Positions 1 through 7,260 are shown, numbered from the stretch's first letter. The stretch is DNA of 7,391 nucleotides from Lachnoclostridium sp. UBA6475 (GCA_002435545.1 DJNB01000151.1:1-7391); one strand, 5' to 3'. The notes: generated by a model from the sequence alone, not told the origin. A program made the numbers and translations.

Positions 1-1503
1 TACCTGTTCAAACCGCTCTCTTTTTATCATAAGACATGCCCCGGTCACCGCAGCATAGTTGAAGCAAAGACGGTTTCGTCCAAAATCAGCAACCACATCA
101 TCTTCATTCTGACACAATATGTGTGATGGGCCTTCCGGACGGTTGATCACGCCACAATGCTGTATTGTCTTGCTTTTCGGATAATACAATTTTGCTCCGA
201 CAGCACCTGTATGTGCTAACAATGCCTGCCCCGCCATCCTTTCAAGCCAGTCTCTGGTAATAACTTCTGTATCATCATTCAGAAAAAGCAATAACTCACC
301 TTTCGAATTGGCAACACCTTTATTGCACATGGCTGAAAAATTAAACGTTTCTTTCTTATATACATATTTCACATTGTTCTTTTTGCAGTAATTCTCATAC
401 TTTCTTTTTGATTTAGGATCGCTTCCATTATCAATCGTTACAATCTCATAATTCGGATACGACGTTCTCTTGACAATAGATGTCACACATCTGGAATATA
501 CAAAGAAATTATCTTTTGATGGAATAATGATGCTGATCAATGGCTTTTCCGCCGGCATATAATTTACCGTAAACTGGACTGTATCCGGGTCAAAAACCAC
601 CTCGCCCTTTAACCCTCTGCGCGAAAGTGCCTCTTCTTTTGCCTTCTTTTGAGCCTCTAAAACATATGGTTTTGCCATAGCGTTTGCAGACGTAGATTCT
701 TTCCGCTCTCTCCAGTGATAAAGTACTTTCGGTATATGACCGATTTCTGTCGTTTTCTCAACTACACGGAGTGTAAGATCATAGTCCTGTGCCCCTTCAA
801 AACCTGTACGCAGACCACCCACTTCTTCCACCAGAGATCTGCGGTATACACCAAGATGGCTTGTATACATCATACTCATCAAGGTATCCGGAGACCATTC
901 TGCCTTAAAATGCGGGAAAAACCGTTTCACTCCCTTTTCATCTATCTTATCTTCATCACTATATATAAAATCATACTTTGGATTTTCATTTATCTTCTTC
1001 GCCACTTCATACAATGCATTGGGAGACAACGTATCGTCACAATCCATAAATGCCACATATTCGCCCTCTGCTGCTTCCAGGGCACTATTTGTTGCCTGAG
1101 AGATATGGCCGTTTTCTTTACGATATACAATTTTTACCTGTGGATGCTCCTCATAGTTTGCAAGAACTTCTTTTACACAGTCCCAGGTCGACGCATCATC
1201 TGCCAGACATAATTGCCAATTTTTGTATGTCTGATTGAATACGGACTCAATACACTCTGTCAACATTTTTTCTGACACATTATATACCGGTATGACGACA
1301 GAAATAAGAGGATTTTCTTTCAGCGCAGATGCTTTCAAGACATCCTTCTCATTTTTCTTGATCCATTTCGTATATTGTGTATCTTTTGGTCTTCTTTTTA
1401 CAAATTTTACCACCAGAAGGTCCTTTAAAAGTTTAAAACCTCCTGTACGCCAAACCCGGAGAACCGTTTTCCAATTTTTAACCACACGTTTTTTCAGACT
1501 CAT
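1..1503 (-). CDS. Two-domain family 2 glycosyltransferase, C-terminus cut off by window edge
   Basis: The frame is open from 1503 to the left edge (501 codons seen, no stop), so the 3' end is missing. It carries two GT-A (family 2) domains in tandem. Domain 1 (about residues 66-270) begins LISVVIPVYN and has LADDAS near 100-105 and the metal/nucleotide motif D154-C-D156-D157, then HIPKVLYHWR. Domain 2 starts at about 322 (LISIIIPSKDN), has N409-D-D411 in place of DXD, and still shows IQHCGV and VTGACLMIKR before the edge. Proteins of this type add successive sugars to cell-surface polysaccharides at the cytoplasmic face of the membrane; the sugar donor cannot be told. It follows the ABC ATPase as the last visible gene. 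The start at 1503 (MSLKKR) has AGGA just upstream. An in-frame ATG at 1530, overlapping the ATPase end by 11 nt, is the alternative. It is paralogous to the gene at 3666-5060. Family is certain, exact activity unknown. Confidence 0.93.
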   Translation of the reverse strand, partial: MSLKKRVVKNWKTVLRVWRTGGFKLLKDLLVVKFVKRRPKDTQYTKWIKKNEKDVLKASALKENPLISVVIPVYNVSEKMLTECIESVFNQTYKNWQLCLADDASTWDCVKEVLANYEEHPQVKIVYRKENGHISQATNSALEAAEGEYVAFMDCDDTLSPNALYEVAKKINENPKYDFIYSDEDKIDEKGVKRFFPHFKAEWSPDTLMSMMYTSHLGVYRRSLVEEVGGLRTGFEGAQDYDLTLRVVEKTTEIGHIPKVLYHWRERKESTSANAMAKPYVLEAQKKAKEEALSRRGLKGEVVFDPDTVQFTVNYMPAEKPLISIIIPSKDNFFVYSRCVTSIVKRTSYPNYEIVTIDNGSDPKSKRKYENYCKKNNVKYVYKKETFNFSAMCNKGVANSKGELLLFLNDDTEVITRDWLERMAGQALLAHTGAVGAKLYYPKSKTIQHCGVINRPEGPSHILCQNEDDVVADFGRNRLCFNYAAVTGACLMIKRERFEQV

Positions 1504-1519
1504 TTTTTCCTGTACTTGT

Positions 1520-2794
1520 TCATTCTGCATCGGTATGAATACCCACCTTCCATGTTGTATTTATCTTTGTAATCCCCGTCCATTGCTCCTCCGATTCCAC
1601 ATAAAAATATGCGGCTTCGTGCAATACATCCTGAGCCTTCCCATCTTCCTGCAGGATGTCCACATCAATAAAATACTGTCCTTTTAAAAGCGGGAGATTT
1701 TCGAATCCAATCACAATACTTCCCTCTTCTTCAAAAGGCACCAATTTCCCAAGATCAATCAAGGTATTCGTCCCATAACATAACTGATTTTCTTCATTAT
1801 AAATCCTTGCACACAAAATCCCCTGCTTAATCTTTGTAGGATTTTCATACGAAAACCGAGCATACATCGACTCGCCCGGATGAAATACCATCTGCGGTTC
1901 GCCTTCCGCATTTTGAAGCAAAGCATCTACAAACTGCATCTGGCGTTCTCCCAGACGAAGCACTTTTCTTCCGCAAAAATAATTTGCTTCTTCTGCCGTT
2001 GATTCTTCGCTTTGTGCAGCCGCATTCTCATATTCATTTTCGACACGTTCCATGCGCTCTTTCTCCATCTGCGCAAGGTACTGTTTGTGTACTGTTTCAG
2101 GTTCCTCTTCCATTCGTATCTGCCCGTTCTCAATCCAGATTGAGCGGTCGCAGATCTCTTCCAGCTGCCCCAGCGCATGTGACACTATAACAATCGTTGT
2201 GCCGCTCCGCTTAATCTGCTTCAATCTCTCAAAACATTTCTTTTGAAAACTGACATCTCCGACGGCAAGGATCTCGTCAATCAGCAGGATATCCGCTTCC
2301 ACATTAATGGCAACGGAAAAGGCAAGCCGCATATACATACCGGATGAATAGGTACGAACCGGGTTGTCAATAAACTCTTCCAGTTCGGAAAACGTAATAA
2401 TATCTTCCAGACGATCCTCGATCTGCTTTTTCGTCAAGCCAAAAATTGAGGCGTTGGTATAAATATTCTCCCGGCCTGTCATGTCCGGATGAAAGCCTGC
2501 TCCCAATTCAATGAGGCTGGACACCCGCCCGCGTATCTTGATCTGTCCGGATGTTGGATACATGATCCGGGTTAGCAGTTTCAGCGTTGTGCTTTTACCA
2601 CATCCATTTTTTCCTACCAGTCCGACAGCTTCTCCGCGCTTAATGTCAAAAGATATCCCCTGCAGAACCCATCGTTCTTCATAACGGTTTCTCTTCCAAA
2701 AAAGCATTTTTTCTTTCAAACTGCTGCCTTTGTCCATATACACTTTAAACTTTTTCTTAACATTCCTGACGGATATCATTACATCATTTTGCAT
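1520..2794 (-). CDS. Polysaccharide ABC exporter ATPase with Wzt-type C-terminal domain (RgpD/TagH/Wzt-like)
   Basis: This is the nucleotide-binding subunit that powers export of a finished lipid-linked polysaccharide with the permease encoded just upstream. From the 2794 start (424 aa), the ATPase domain spans about 5-235: Walker A GKNGCGKST (61-69), signature YSSGM (149-153), Walker B ILLIDE (169-174) and the switch histidine H206. The stretch LIELGAGFHPDMTGRENIY (about 94-112) is typical of the Wzt/TagH/RgpD branch. A charged, Glu-rich linker (about 240-270) leads to a C-terminal domain (about 275-424) that looks like the beta-sandwich carbohydrate-binding domain of Wzt, which in E. coli O8/O9a recognises the modified chain end. 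Start choice: ATG at 2794 has GGAG (2804-2801) six bases upstream and gives MQNDVMISVRNV, close to the usual family start. ATG at 2806 (428 aa) lacks a good site. Gap to the permease is 17 nt. Function class is firm; the bound sugar is unknown. Confidence 0.95.
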   Translation of the reverse strand: MQNDVMISVRNVKKKFKVYMDKGSSLKEKMLFWKRNRYEERWVLQGISFDIKRGEAVGLVGKNGCGKSTTLKLLTRIMYPTSGQIKIRGRVSSLIELGAGFHPDMTGRENIYTNASIFGLTKKQIEDRLEDIITFSELEEFIDNPVRTYSSGMYMRLAFSVAINVEADILLIDEILAVGDVSFQKKCFERLKQIKRSGTTIVIVSHALGQLEEICDRSIWIENGQIRMEEEPETVHKQYLAQMEKERMERVENEYENAAAQSEESTAEEANYFCGRKVLRLGERQMQFVDALLQNAEGEPQMVFHPGESMYARFSYENPTKIKQGILCARIYNEENQLCYGTNTLIDLGKLVPFEEEGSIVIGFENLPLLKGQYFIDVDILQEDGKAQDVLHEAAYFYVESEEQWTGITKINTTWKVGIHTDAE

Positions 2795-2811
2795 AATCTT
2801 CTCCATTCATA

Positions 2812-3588
2812 CTATAACTCTTCAATAAAACCTTTCTGAAGTTTGTTAAACAAAATGCATCCAAGTACAACAACTATGATTCCCAAGACGGTCGCCTGCA
2901 GCAATGTTCCCATATGCGGGGGTTGTTTATAATATAAGATATCCCGATAAGCTGTAGCGATTGGTGTCATCGGATTCAGATTAAAATAGCCCCGCAGACT
3001 TTCAGGCACCATCTCCGGTGGGTAAACAATCGGCGTGAGATACATCCATCCCATTGATACAATTCCCAAAATATGTTCCAGATCACGAAAATACACTGTG
3101 CAGGCAGAAGAGATCAGGGCGATCCCCAGCGCAAGGATATATTCGATCAGCATGATAACAGGCAGATAAAGAACCGCCTGTAAATTAATTCCAAATCTTG
3201 TTACCAAAAGCATACCAAATACGACAACAAAACTAAACAGCATATTTACAAAACAACTGGTTACATAAGCAATTGGCAGTACAATGCGCGGGAAATAAAT
3301 CTTTTTCACCAGATCCTGGTTCGCTAAAATCACCGTTGAGCCGTTTGAAAGACACGCACTAAAAAATAACCATGGTACTAAAGCAACAAACAAGAAAACA
3401 TAGAACTTATCAATTCCAGCCCGCATAATCGTGGAAAAGACAACCGTATAGATACACAATTGCAGCAATGGATTAATAAACGTCCACATAAATCCAAGAA
3501 CAGAGCCTTTGTATCTTCCTCTCAAATCTTTGCGGACAAGTGAAAAAATCATCTGCCGATACTGATATAATTCTTTGATTGTTTTCAT
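2812..3588 (-). CDS. ABC-2 type polysaccharide export permease (RgpC/TagG/Wzm-like)
   Basis: This is the membrane subunit that forms the channel for moving lipid-linked polysaccharide across the cytoplasmic membrane. At 258 aa it has the usual family length. The N-terminus carries the conserved amphipathic run DLRGRYKGSVLGFMWTFINP (21-40). About six hydrophobic segments follow, near 31-54, 62-82, 103-130, 138-163, 170-190 and 230-248. Other family landmarks are NQDLVKKIYFPRIVLP (90-105), the cytoplasmic YFRDLEHILG (166-175) and the re-entrant-loop region TPIVYPPEMVPESLRG (185-200) followed by LNPMTP. The ATG at 3588 has GAGAGGG four bases upstream. It is preceded by a 77-nt gap holding a promoter candidate and followed after a short gap by its ATPase, the standard pairing for this transporter type. 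Substrate is inferred from the surrounding glycosyltransferases, not from the permease itself. Confidence 0.95.
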   Translation of the reverse strand: MKTIKELYQYRQMIFSLVRKDLRGRYKGSVLGFMWTFINPLLQLCIYTVVFSTIMRAGIDKFYVFLFVALVPWLFFSACLSNGSTVILANQDLVKKIYFPRIVLPIAYVTSCFVNMLFSFVVVFGMLLVTRFGINLQAVLYLPVIMLIEYILALGIALISSACTVYFRDLEHILGIVSMGWMYLTPIVYPPEMVPESLRGYFNLNPMTPIATAYRDILYYKQPPHMGTLLQATVLGIIVVVLGCILFNKLQKGFIEEL

Positions 3589-3646
3589 TAGTCCCTCTCT
3601 TCCTTCCCAATTTTTTCTATATTTTTACCATACCCCTAACTATTTG

Positions 3647-3675
3647 ATTATAGCATTGTATTCGCCTATTTGCAA
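3647..3675 (-). promoter_or_regulatory. Internal promoter candidate upstream of the ABC exporter genes
   Basis: On the minus strand TTGCAA (3675-3670, 4 of 6 matches to TTGACA) is followed after exactly 17 nt by a perfect TATAAT (3652-3647), preceded by TGC, so it is also a TG-extended -10. Transcription would start near 3640, giving a leader of about 50 nt before the permease ATG at 3588. The -35 sits inside the last codons of the upstream glycosyltransferase gene. It could supply extra transcription of permease, ATPase and the last glycosyltransferase. Seen by eye only; no score was computed. Confidence 0.6.
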
Positions 3676-5060
3676 GAAGAAAAACGTACCCTGGCACGAG
3701 GCTCGTTGATCAGCAGACCCTCGCTCTGCCCTTTGCGAATTTTTTTCAAAGAGTTCTCGTCTGCCAGCGGTGTCCTTACCAGCATACATCCGGTTACAAT
3801 TGCCGGCGTCCCTGCAGCAGCCAGAAGTTCATTCATCTCTCCCGGTTCAGAAGCGCTGTGTCCTTTATATTTAGGAACGTAATCTTTTTTCTTTTCATCC
3901 CATTTTACCCCCGCCGCAATAATCTTTCCTCTTTCATCCACGATCATGGGAGCTGCCGCCACGACTTCTTTTTTTGCCATATGCATTAACAATAATTGTA
4001 AATCATCTTTTTCTGGTGTCTTCATACCGGATCGAAGCAGTAAGATAAATGGCGTTGTTACTTTGCTTATTTCTTTCGCAGCATTTTCTTCATATAAAAT
4101 TGTGATATCTTTCTCCACATCCCAGGGATGTTCATACGTCACCTGATACATCAGCATCTCTGCCGGCAGCACCTCTACCACCGCTTTTTGACCGACACGT
4201 TCCAGATGCGATCTTACTGCCCTAAGTCCTGCGTCTGCCACATACGCCTTGGCATCCATATGTAAAGCAACCGAATTTTCGTGCGCTCTCCAAAAATACA
4301 GCACTTTCGGAATATGACATACTTTTTCCGCCACTTCGCACAAACGGAAGATCATATCATGATCCTGGCTTCCATCATATTCTTTTCGAAATCCTCCCGT
4401 AATCTCTAACAACGTCTTTTTAAAGACCGTCAGATGGCAGATATAGTTATCGACACACAGATTTTCCATGTAAAAATCCGGTTTTCGGTGAATGCTCAAA
4501 AGCCGGGTTTCTTTTCCCAGAAAAGTGGCCTCATCCGTATAGACCACATCTGCGCCGGAAGCGGCTATACACCGCATCACTTCATACAGCGTAGACGGAT
4601 GCAGCAAGTCGTCGTGGTCAAAAAGAGCAATATACTCTCCTTCTGCCATCTCCAGACAGGCATTCGTATTTTCAGAGATCCCTCGGTTATCTTCCAGTTT
4701 TTTATAGCAGATCCTCGAATCCTCCTGCGCATACTTTCTGCAAATGCTTTCGACCTCCCCATGTTCTGCATCACTGCCATCCGCAAGACACAGCTGCCAG
4801 TCTGCATAAGTCTGGTCTTGAACGGAGTCGATCATCTGTTTCAAATACACCTCCGGTGTGTTAAATAACGGAACCACAACACTTATGGTATATTGAGGGG
4901 TAAATTTTTCATTTTCCTGTCGTTTTCTCTCTCTTGCCGTCAGCCGCCGATTCACTTTTAATGGGCCTGATAAAAAACGTGTAACCCCTTTCCCTATTAC
5001 CTTTTTTACTGTATACGAAACTCCATACTTTTGCAGCCAATTTTGAATCTTTGCAACCAA
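3666..5060 (-). CDS. Family 2 glycosyltransferase with degenerate, shortened second domain
   Basis: A 464-aa protein with one intact GT-A (family 2) domain at about 57-265: ISVVVPLFNTP, LADGSD (92-97), the DXD-type motif D148-H-D150-D151, then GSQDHD and HIPKVLYFWR. It is related to the first domain of the glycosyltransferase at 1-1503. The C-terminal part (about 317-464) aligns by eye only with the second half of that protein's domain 2. FILLLRSGMKTP replaces LLLFLNDDTEVI, IIAAGVKW matches IQHCGVIN, and IVTGCMLVR matches VTGACLMIK. The donor-binding half and the metal motif are missing (R343-S-G345 where N-D-D is expected). Probably one catalytic site plus a structural or acceptor-binding tail (inference). 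The start is TTG at 5060, chosen because AAGGAGG lies 8 nt upstream, a stop blocks extension and the next Met is at residue 76. It begins 25 nt after the preceding gene. Likely a cytoplasmic, membrane-associated sugar transferase; donor unknown. Confidence 0.92.
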   Translation of the reverse strand: MVAKIQNWLQKYGVSYTVKKVIGKGVTRFLSGPLKVNRRLTARERKRQENEKFTPQYTISVVVPLFNTPEVYLKQMIDSVQDQTYADWQLCLADGSDAEHGEVESICRKYAQEDSRICYKKLEDNRGISENTNACLEMAEGEYIALFDHDDLLHPSTLYEVMRCIAASGADVVYTDEATFLGKETRLLSIHRKPDFYMENLCVDNYICHLTVFKKTLLEITGGFRKEYDGSQDHDMIFRLCEVAEKVCHIPKVLYFWRAHENSVALHMDAKAYVADAGLRAVRSHLERVGQKAVVEVLPAEMLMYQVTYEHPWDVEKDITILYEENAAKEISKVTTPFILLLRSGMKTPEKDDLQLLLMHMAKKEVVAAAPMIVDERGKIIAAGVKWDEKKKDYVPKYKGHSASEPGEMNELLAAAGTPAIVTGCMLVRTPLADENSLKKIRKGQSEGLLINEPRARVRFSSCK

Positions 5061-5068
5061 CGTATTTC

Positions 5069-5075
5069 CCTCCTT
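5069..5075 (-). promoter_or_regulatory. Strong Shine-Dalgarno supporting a TTG start
   Basis: AAGGAGG on the minus strand (5075-5069) stands 8 nt before TTG (5060-5058). An in-frame TAA lies just upstream and no ATG or GTG start occurs near, so this site decides the start of the glycosyltransferase gene at 3666-5060. The good site may offset the weak start codon. Confidence 0.85.
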
Positions 5076-5085
5076 ATGTTTCCTG

Positions 5086-6027
5086 CTACATCGTTCCTGT
5101 CAGAAGAATCATCGAAAATATAAAATCATCTCCCTTTCGCTGACGGTATATGGCCGGATTTTTAACCAGTTTTATGCGCATACCAAAATGATCCTTTGCC
5201 ATTAACATCTGTTCTATCAGTTCTTTCTTATCTGCGGATATATCCAGTGACATTTCCTTTGCTATCGTTTCGCAGCTCTTTTCAAACGAAGCCAGTTGTT
5301 TATGAATGTTGTAGCGGTTTGCACGAAATCTTTTCGCACGCATTTTAAATTCATTCCAGTAATTTTTCTGGACACCTACCGTATTGTCTCCATGCTGCCG
5401 GTAATACATATGCGGCACCGGGTCAAAATAAACTTGTCCATAACAGCTCGCCAGCAAATAGATCCACCAGTCATGCATAACCGTAAAACCGGGTATTCCC
5501 ACCTGCACCAGTTCGATGAGTCTGCGGTTAAGCACCGCGGTACATCCCGCGCATACATTTTCAATCATCGCATTGCCAAACGACGGACGGACATGATCTC
5601 CATACATAATAGACGGAATGGGGTTCAGATTTTCATCCGTAAGCATCGGTTTACTGCAATACAACAGCGGCTGTCCGGCATTTCCCTTATTCAGGCGCTC
5701 TACTGCACATTCCACTTTGTCCGGCATCCAGACATCATCTTGATCTGACAGCGCAATATAATCAACGTCTTTTCCCACTTTCTGTATCAGTTCAAAAAAA
5801 CTCGCGATCACGCCTACGTTCTTTTCCCGGTAAACCTTGACATTTTCACAGGCATCTTCATATTCTTCCAATATTTTACAAGTATCATCCTTAGAACCAT
5901 CATCGCGTACGACGACTTGCCATTCATATCCGGGCTTTTTCCACAACGTCTGTGCAAGTATTGAATCCAGTTGCTCTCTCATATGTTTCTGTCCATTATA
6001 GGTTGACATTAATATCTGTACTTTCAT
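5086..6027 (-). CDS. Family 2 glycosyltransferase, RgpB-like (putative rhamnosyltransferase)
   Basis: A 313-aa protein with a GT-A fold. It opens MKVQILMSTYNGQ, has VVRDDGSKDDT (39-49), the metal-binding motif SDQDDVW (94-100), CAGCTAVLNRRL (159-170), HDWWIYLLA (185-193) and YYRQHGDNTVG (208-218). This set is characteristic of the RgpB-type family, whose studied members transfer rhamnose from dTDP-rhamnose onto a growing polysaccharide. That donor is inferred from family only. The C-terminal third is basic and helical and probably peripheral to the membrane. Start: ATG at 6027 overlaps the preceding gene's TGA by one base (TGATG) and has GAGGAA (6041-6036) 8 nt upstream. A GTG at 6030 would add one residue and is less likely. 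Translation is probably coupled to the upstream GT4 gene. A 25-nt gap separates it from the next glycosyltransferase. Confidence 0.93.
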   Translation of the reverse strand: MKVQILMSTYNGQKHMREQLDSILAQTLWKKPGYEWQVVVRDDGSKDDTCKILEEYEDACENVKVYREKNVGVIASFFELIQKVGKDVDYIALSDQDDVWMPDKVECAVERLNKGNAGQPLLYCSKPMLTDENLNPIPSIMYGDHVRPSFGNAMIENVCAGCTAVLNRRLIELVQVGIPGFTVMHDWWIYLLASCYGQVYFDPVPHMYYRQHGDNTVGVQKNYWNEFKMRAKRFRANRYNIHKQLASFEKSCETIAKEMSLDISADKKELIEQMLMAKDHFGMRIKLVKNPAIYRQRKGDDFIFSMILLTGTM

Positions 6028-7190
6028 CACTTAAATTCCTCATCTACTTCTTTATAAATACGCTCCATCTGAGCATTTACTTCTTCAACAGAAAACTTTC
6101 TCACCTGCTTTTGATTCCACTTTCCCATCGTATCACAAAGTTCCGGCGATGTCATCAATTTGCGGATCACCCGGTCGTATTCTTCTTCCTTCGGCTGTTC
6201 CAGCAAAAAACCGCCCTTTTCCTCTTGGATCAGGTCTGTATTTCCCCGGATCTTCCTGGCAATTACCGGTAATCCCGCCCGCATGGCCTCCATAACCGCA
6301 ACGGACAATCCCTCTCTTTGAGACGGAAAAATAAAGCAGTCCGCTGACTTTAATACATTCTCAACCTCATCACAGTAACCAGTCATAATAACTCTGTCAG
6401 CAAGCTGATGTTCCTTGATATAACTTTTCAATTCCTCTTCCATGGCTCCCGCGCCACATATCATATATTTCAACTTCGGAACATTGTATTTTGCCAGCAC
6501 ACGGAGCATCTCCAAATGGTTTTTATTCTTCGTCAGTTCTCCTACACTGACAAGAAGAAATTCATCCTCCCCCACATGCCATCGGGAACGAATTTCTTTT
6601 CTGATTTCTTTCGTTTCCTGCGTATCCCCGGAATCCATGTTTTGAAGTGATATCCCTACGCCCGATATCTTTTCCACTTTTCCGCGCACCGGAAAACGGC
6701 CCGCTCTCACATAATCCTCTTCGTTCATCGTAATCAGGCGGTCCGTATAGCGGGAAAGAACCCTCTCCGGCAGATAATAGATCCAGTTTTTAAACGGTGC
6801 TCCCTTATAAAAATGAAATCCATGTGCTGTATAAAGCACCGGCACACGTTTTTTATTTTTTCTGTAGACAGCCTGTGCGGCAAGCCTCGCCACCACTCCC
6901 GACATCGGCATATGGCAATGGATAAGATCAAACTCTTCCCGGCAAAGCAATTCTTTTAGCGCACGATAAGACTCTACTACACGAGTAGAAAACGGAGACC
7001 TGCAAAAATCAATATGATGGCAGATCAAACCGGTTCCTTCTAACCGGCTGTTGTCCTTTCCATACACAACAACATTCATATTGGCTGCGTAATGAACCTC
7101 ATATCCTAAATTTTGTAAAATTTTTACATGATCCAGTTCAAATTGTGGCACAAATCCACTCACTCTGGTTACAATCAACGCTTTTTTCAT
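6027..7190 (-). CDS. Family 4 (GT-B) glycosyltransferase, first gene of the cluster in view
   Basis: A 387-aa retaining glycosyltransferase of the GT-B fold. The N-terminal acceptor domain (about 1-180) has the glycine-turn region VTRVSGFVPQFELDHVKIL, FDLIHCHMPMSG (87-98) and TAHGFHFYKG (121-130). The C-terminal donor domain (about 205-387) has VSVGELTKNKNH (214-225), ICGAGAMEEELK (244-255) and the family's EX7E motif, E293 and E301, in PSQREGLSVAVMEAMRAGLPVI. It resembles CapM/EpsD/PglA-type enzymes that add an early sugar to an undecaprenyl-linked acceptor; donor and linkage cannot be told. No signal peptide or clear membrane helix is seen, so it is probably peripheral on the cytoplasmic face. 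ATG at 7190 follows only a weak purine-rich site (AGAAG-like). A promoter candidate lies about 45 nt upstream. It overlaps the next gene by one base. Confidence 0.94.
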   Translation of the reverse strand: MKKALIVTRVSGFVPQFELDHVKILQNLGYEVHYAANMNVVVYGKDNSRLEGTGLICHHIDFCRSPFSTRVVESYRALKELLCREEFDLIHCHMPMSGVVARLAAQAVYRKNKKRVPVLYTAHGFHFYKGAPFKNWIYYLPERVLSRYTDRLITMNEEDYVRAGRFPVRGKVEKISGVGISLQNMDSGDTQETKEIRKEIRSRWHVGEDEFLLVSVGELTKNKNHLEMLRVLAKYNVPKLKYMICGAGAMEEELKSYIKEHQLADRVIMTGYCDEVENVLKSADCFIFPSQREGLSVAVMEAMRAGLPVIARKIRGNTDLIQEEKGGFLLEQPKEEEYDRVIRKLMTSPELCDTMGKWNQKQVRKFSVEEVNAQMERIYKEVDEEFK

Positions 7191-7223
7191 CTTTTTCTTC
7201 TTTCTATGTTTAATTCATACTGG

Positions 7224-7233
7224 CTTTATAAAG
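7224..7233. promoter_or_regulatory. Perfect 10-bp palindrome at the predicted start site
   Basis: CTTTATAAAG is a perfect palindrome overlapping the last two bases of the candidate -10 box and the predicted transcription start (around 7225). Its placement would suit a small operator, but AT-rich palindromes of this length arise easily by chance. Confidence 0.2.
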
Positions 7234-7260
7234 TATAACATATTTTTGCGAATGCAACAA
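7232..7260 (-). promoter_or_regulatory. Main promoter candidate for the glycosyltransferase/export cluster
   Basis: On the minus strand TTGTTG (7260-7255, matching the TTG of the -35 consensus) is separated by 17 nt from TATACT (7237-7232, 5 of 6 matches to TATAAT). A TG one base upstream of it makes an extended -10. Transcription would begin near 7225, about 35 nt before the GT4 start codon. It lies directly downstream of the terminator at 7286-7317, a sensible arrangement for an independently transcribed operon. Judged by eye. Confidence 0.55.

Noticed and set aside
715..1212. Plus-strand 165-codon open frame
   Set aside because: It lies antisense to the well-supported two-domain glycosyltransferase, and its Cys/His/Phe/Ile-rich translation is typical of a shadow frame.
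1235..1687. Plus-strand 150-codon open frame spanning the ATPase/GT junction
   Set aside because: Antisense to two genes with clear motifs; no ribosome site or domain is visible.
3666..3760. Frameshift truncating the GT2 gene at 3666-5060
   Set aside because: The odd tail (LLINEPRARVRFSS) still resembles the last strand of a GT2 domain, and no continuing homologous frame is seen in the 77-nt gap, so an in-frame shortened domain is a simpler reading.
4434..4868. Plus-strand 144-codon open frame
   Set aside because: Antisense to the catalytic core of the GT2 gene at 3666-5060; no recognisable protein features.
5296..5748. Plus-strand 150-codon open frame
   Set aside because: Antisense to the RgpB-like gene, overlapping its conserved motifs; translation is not protein-like.
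5952..6272. Plus-strand 106-codon frame across the GT4/GT2 junction
   Set aside because: Hydrophobic shadow of two minus-strand genes; no supporting start site.
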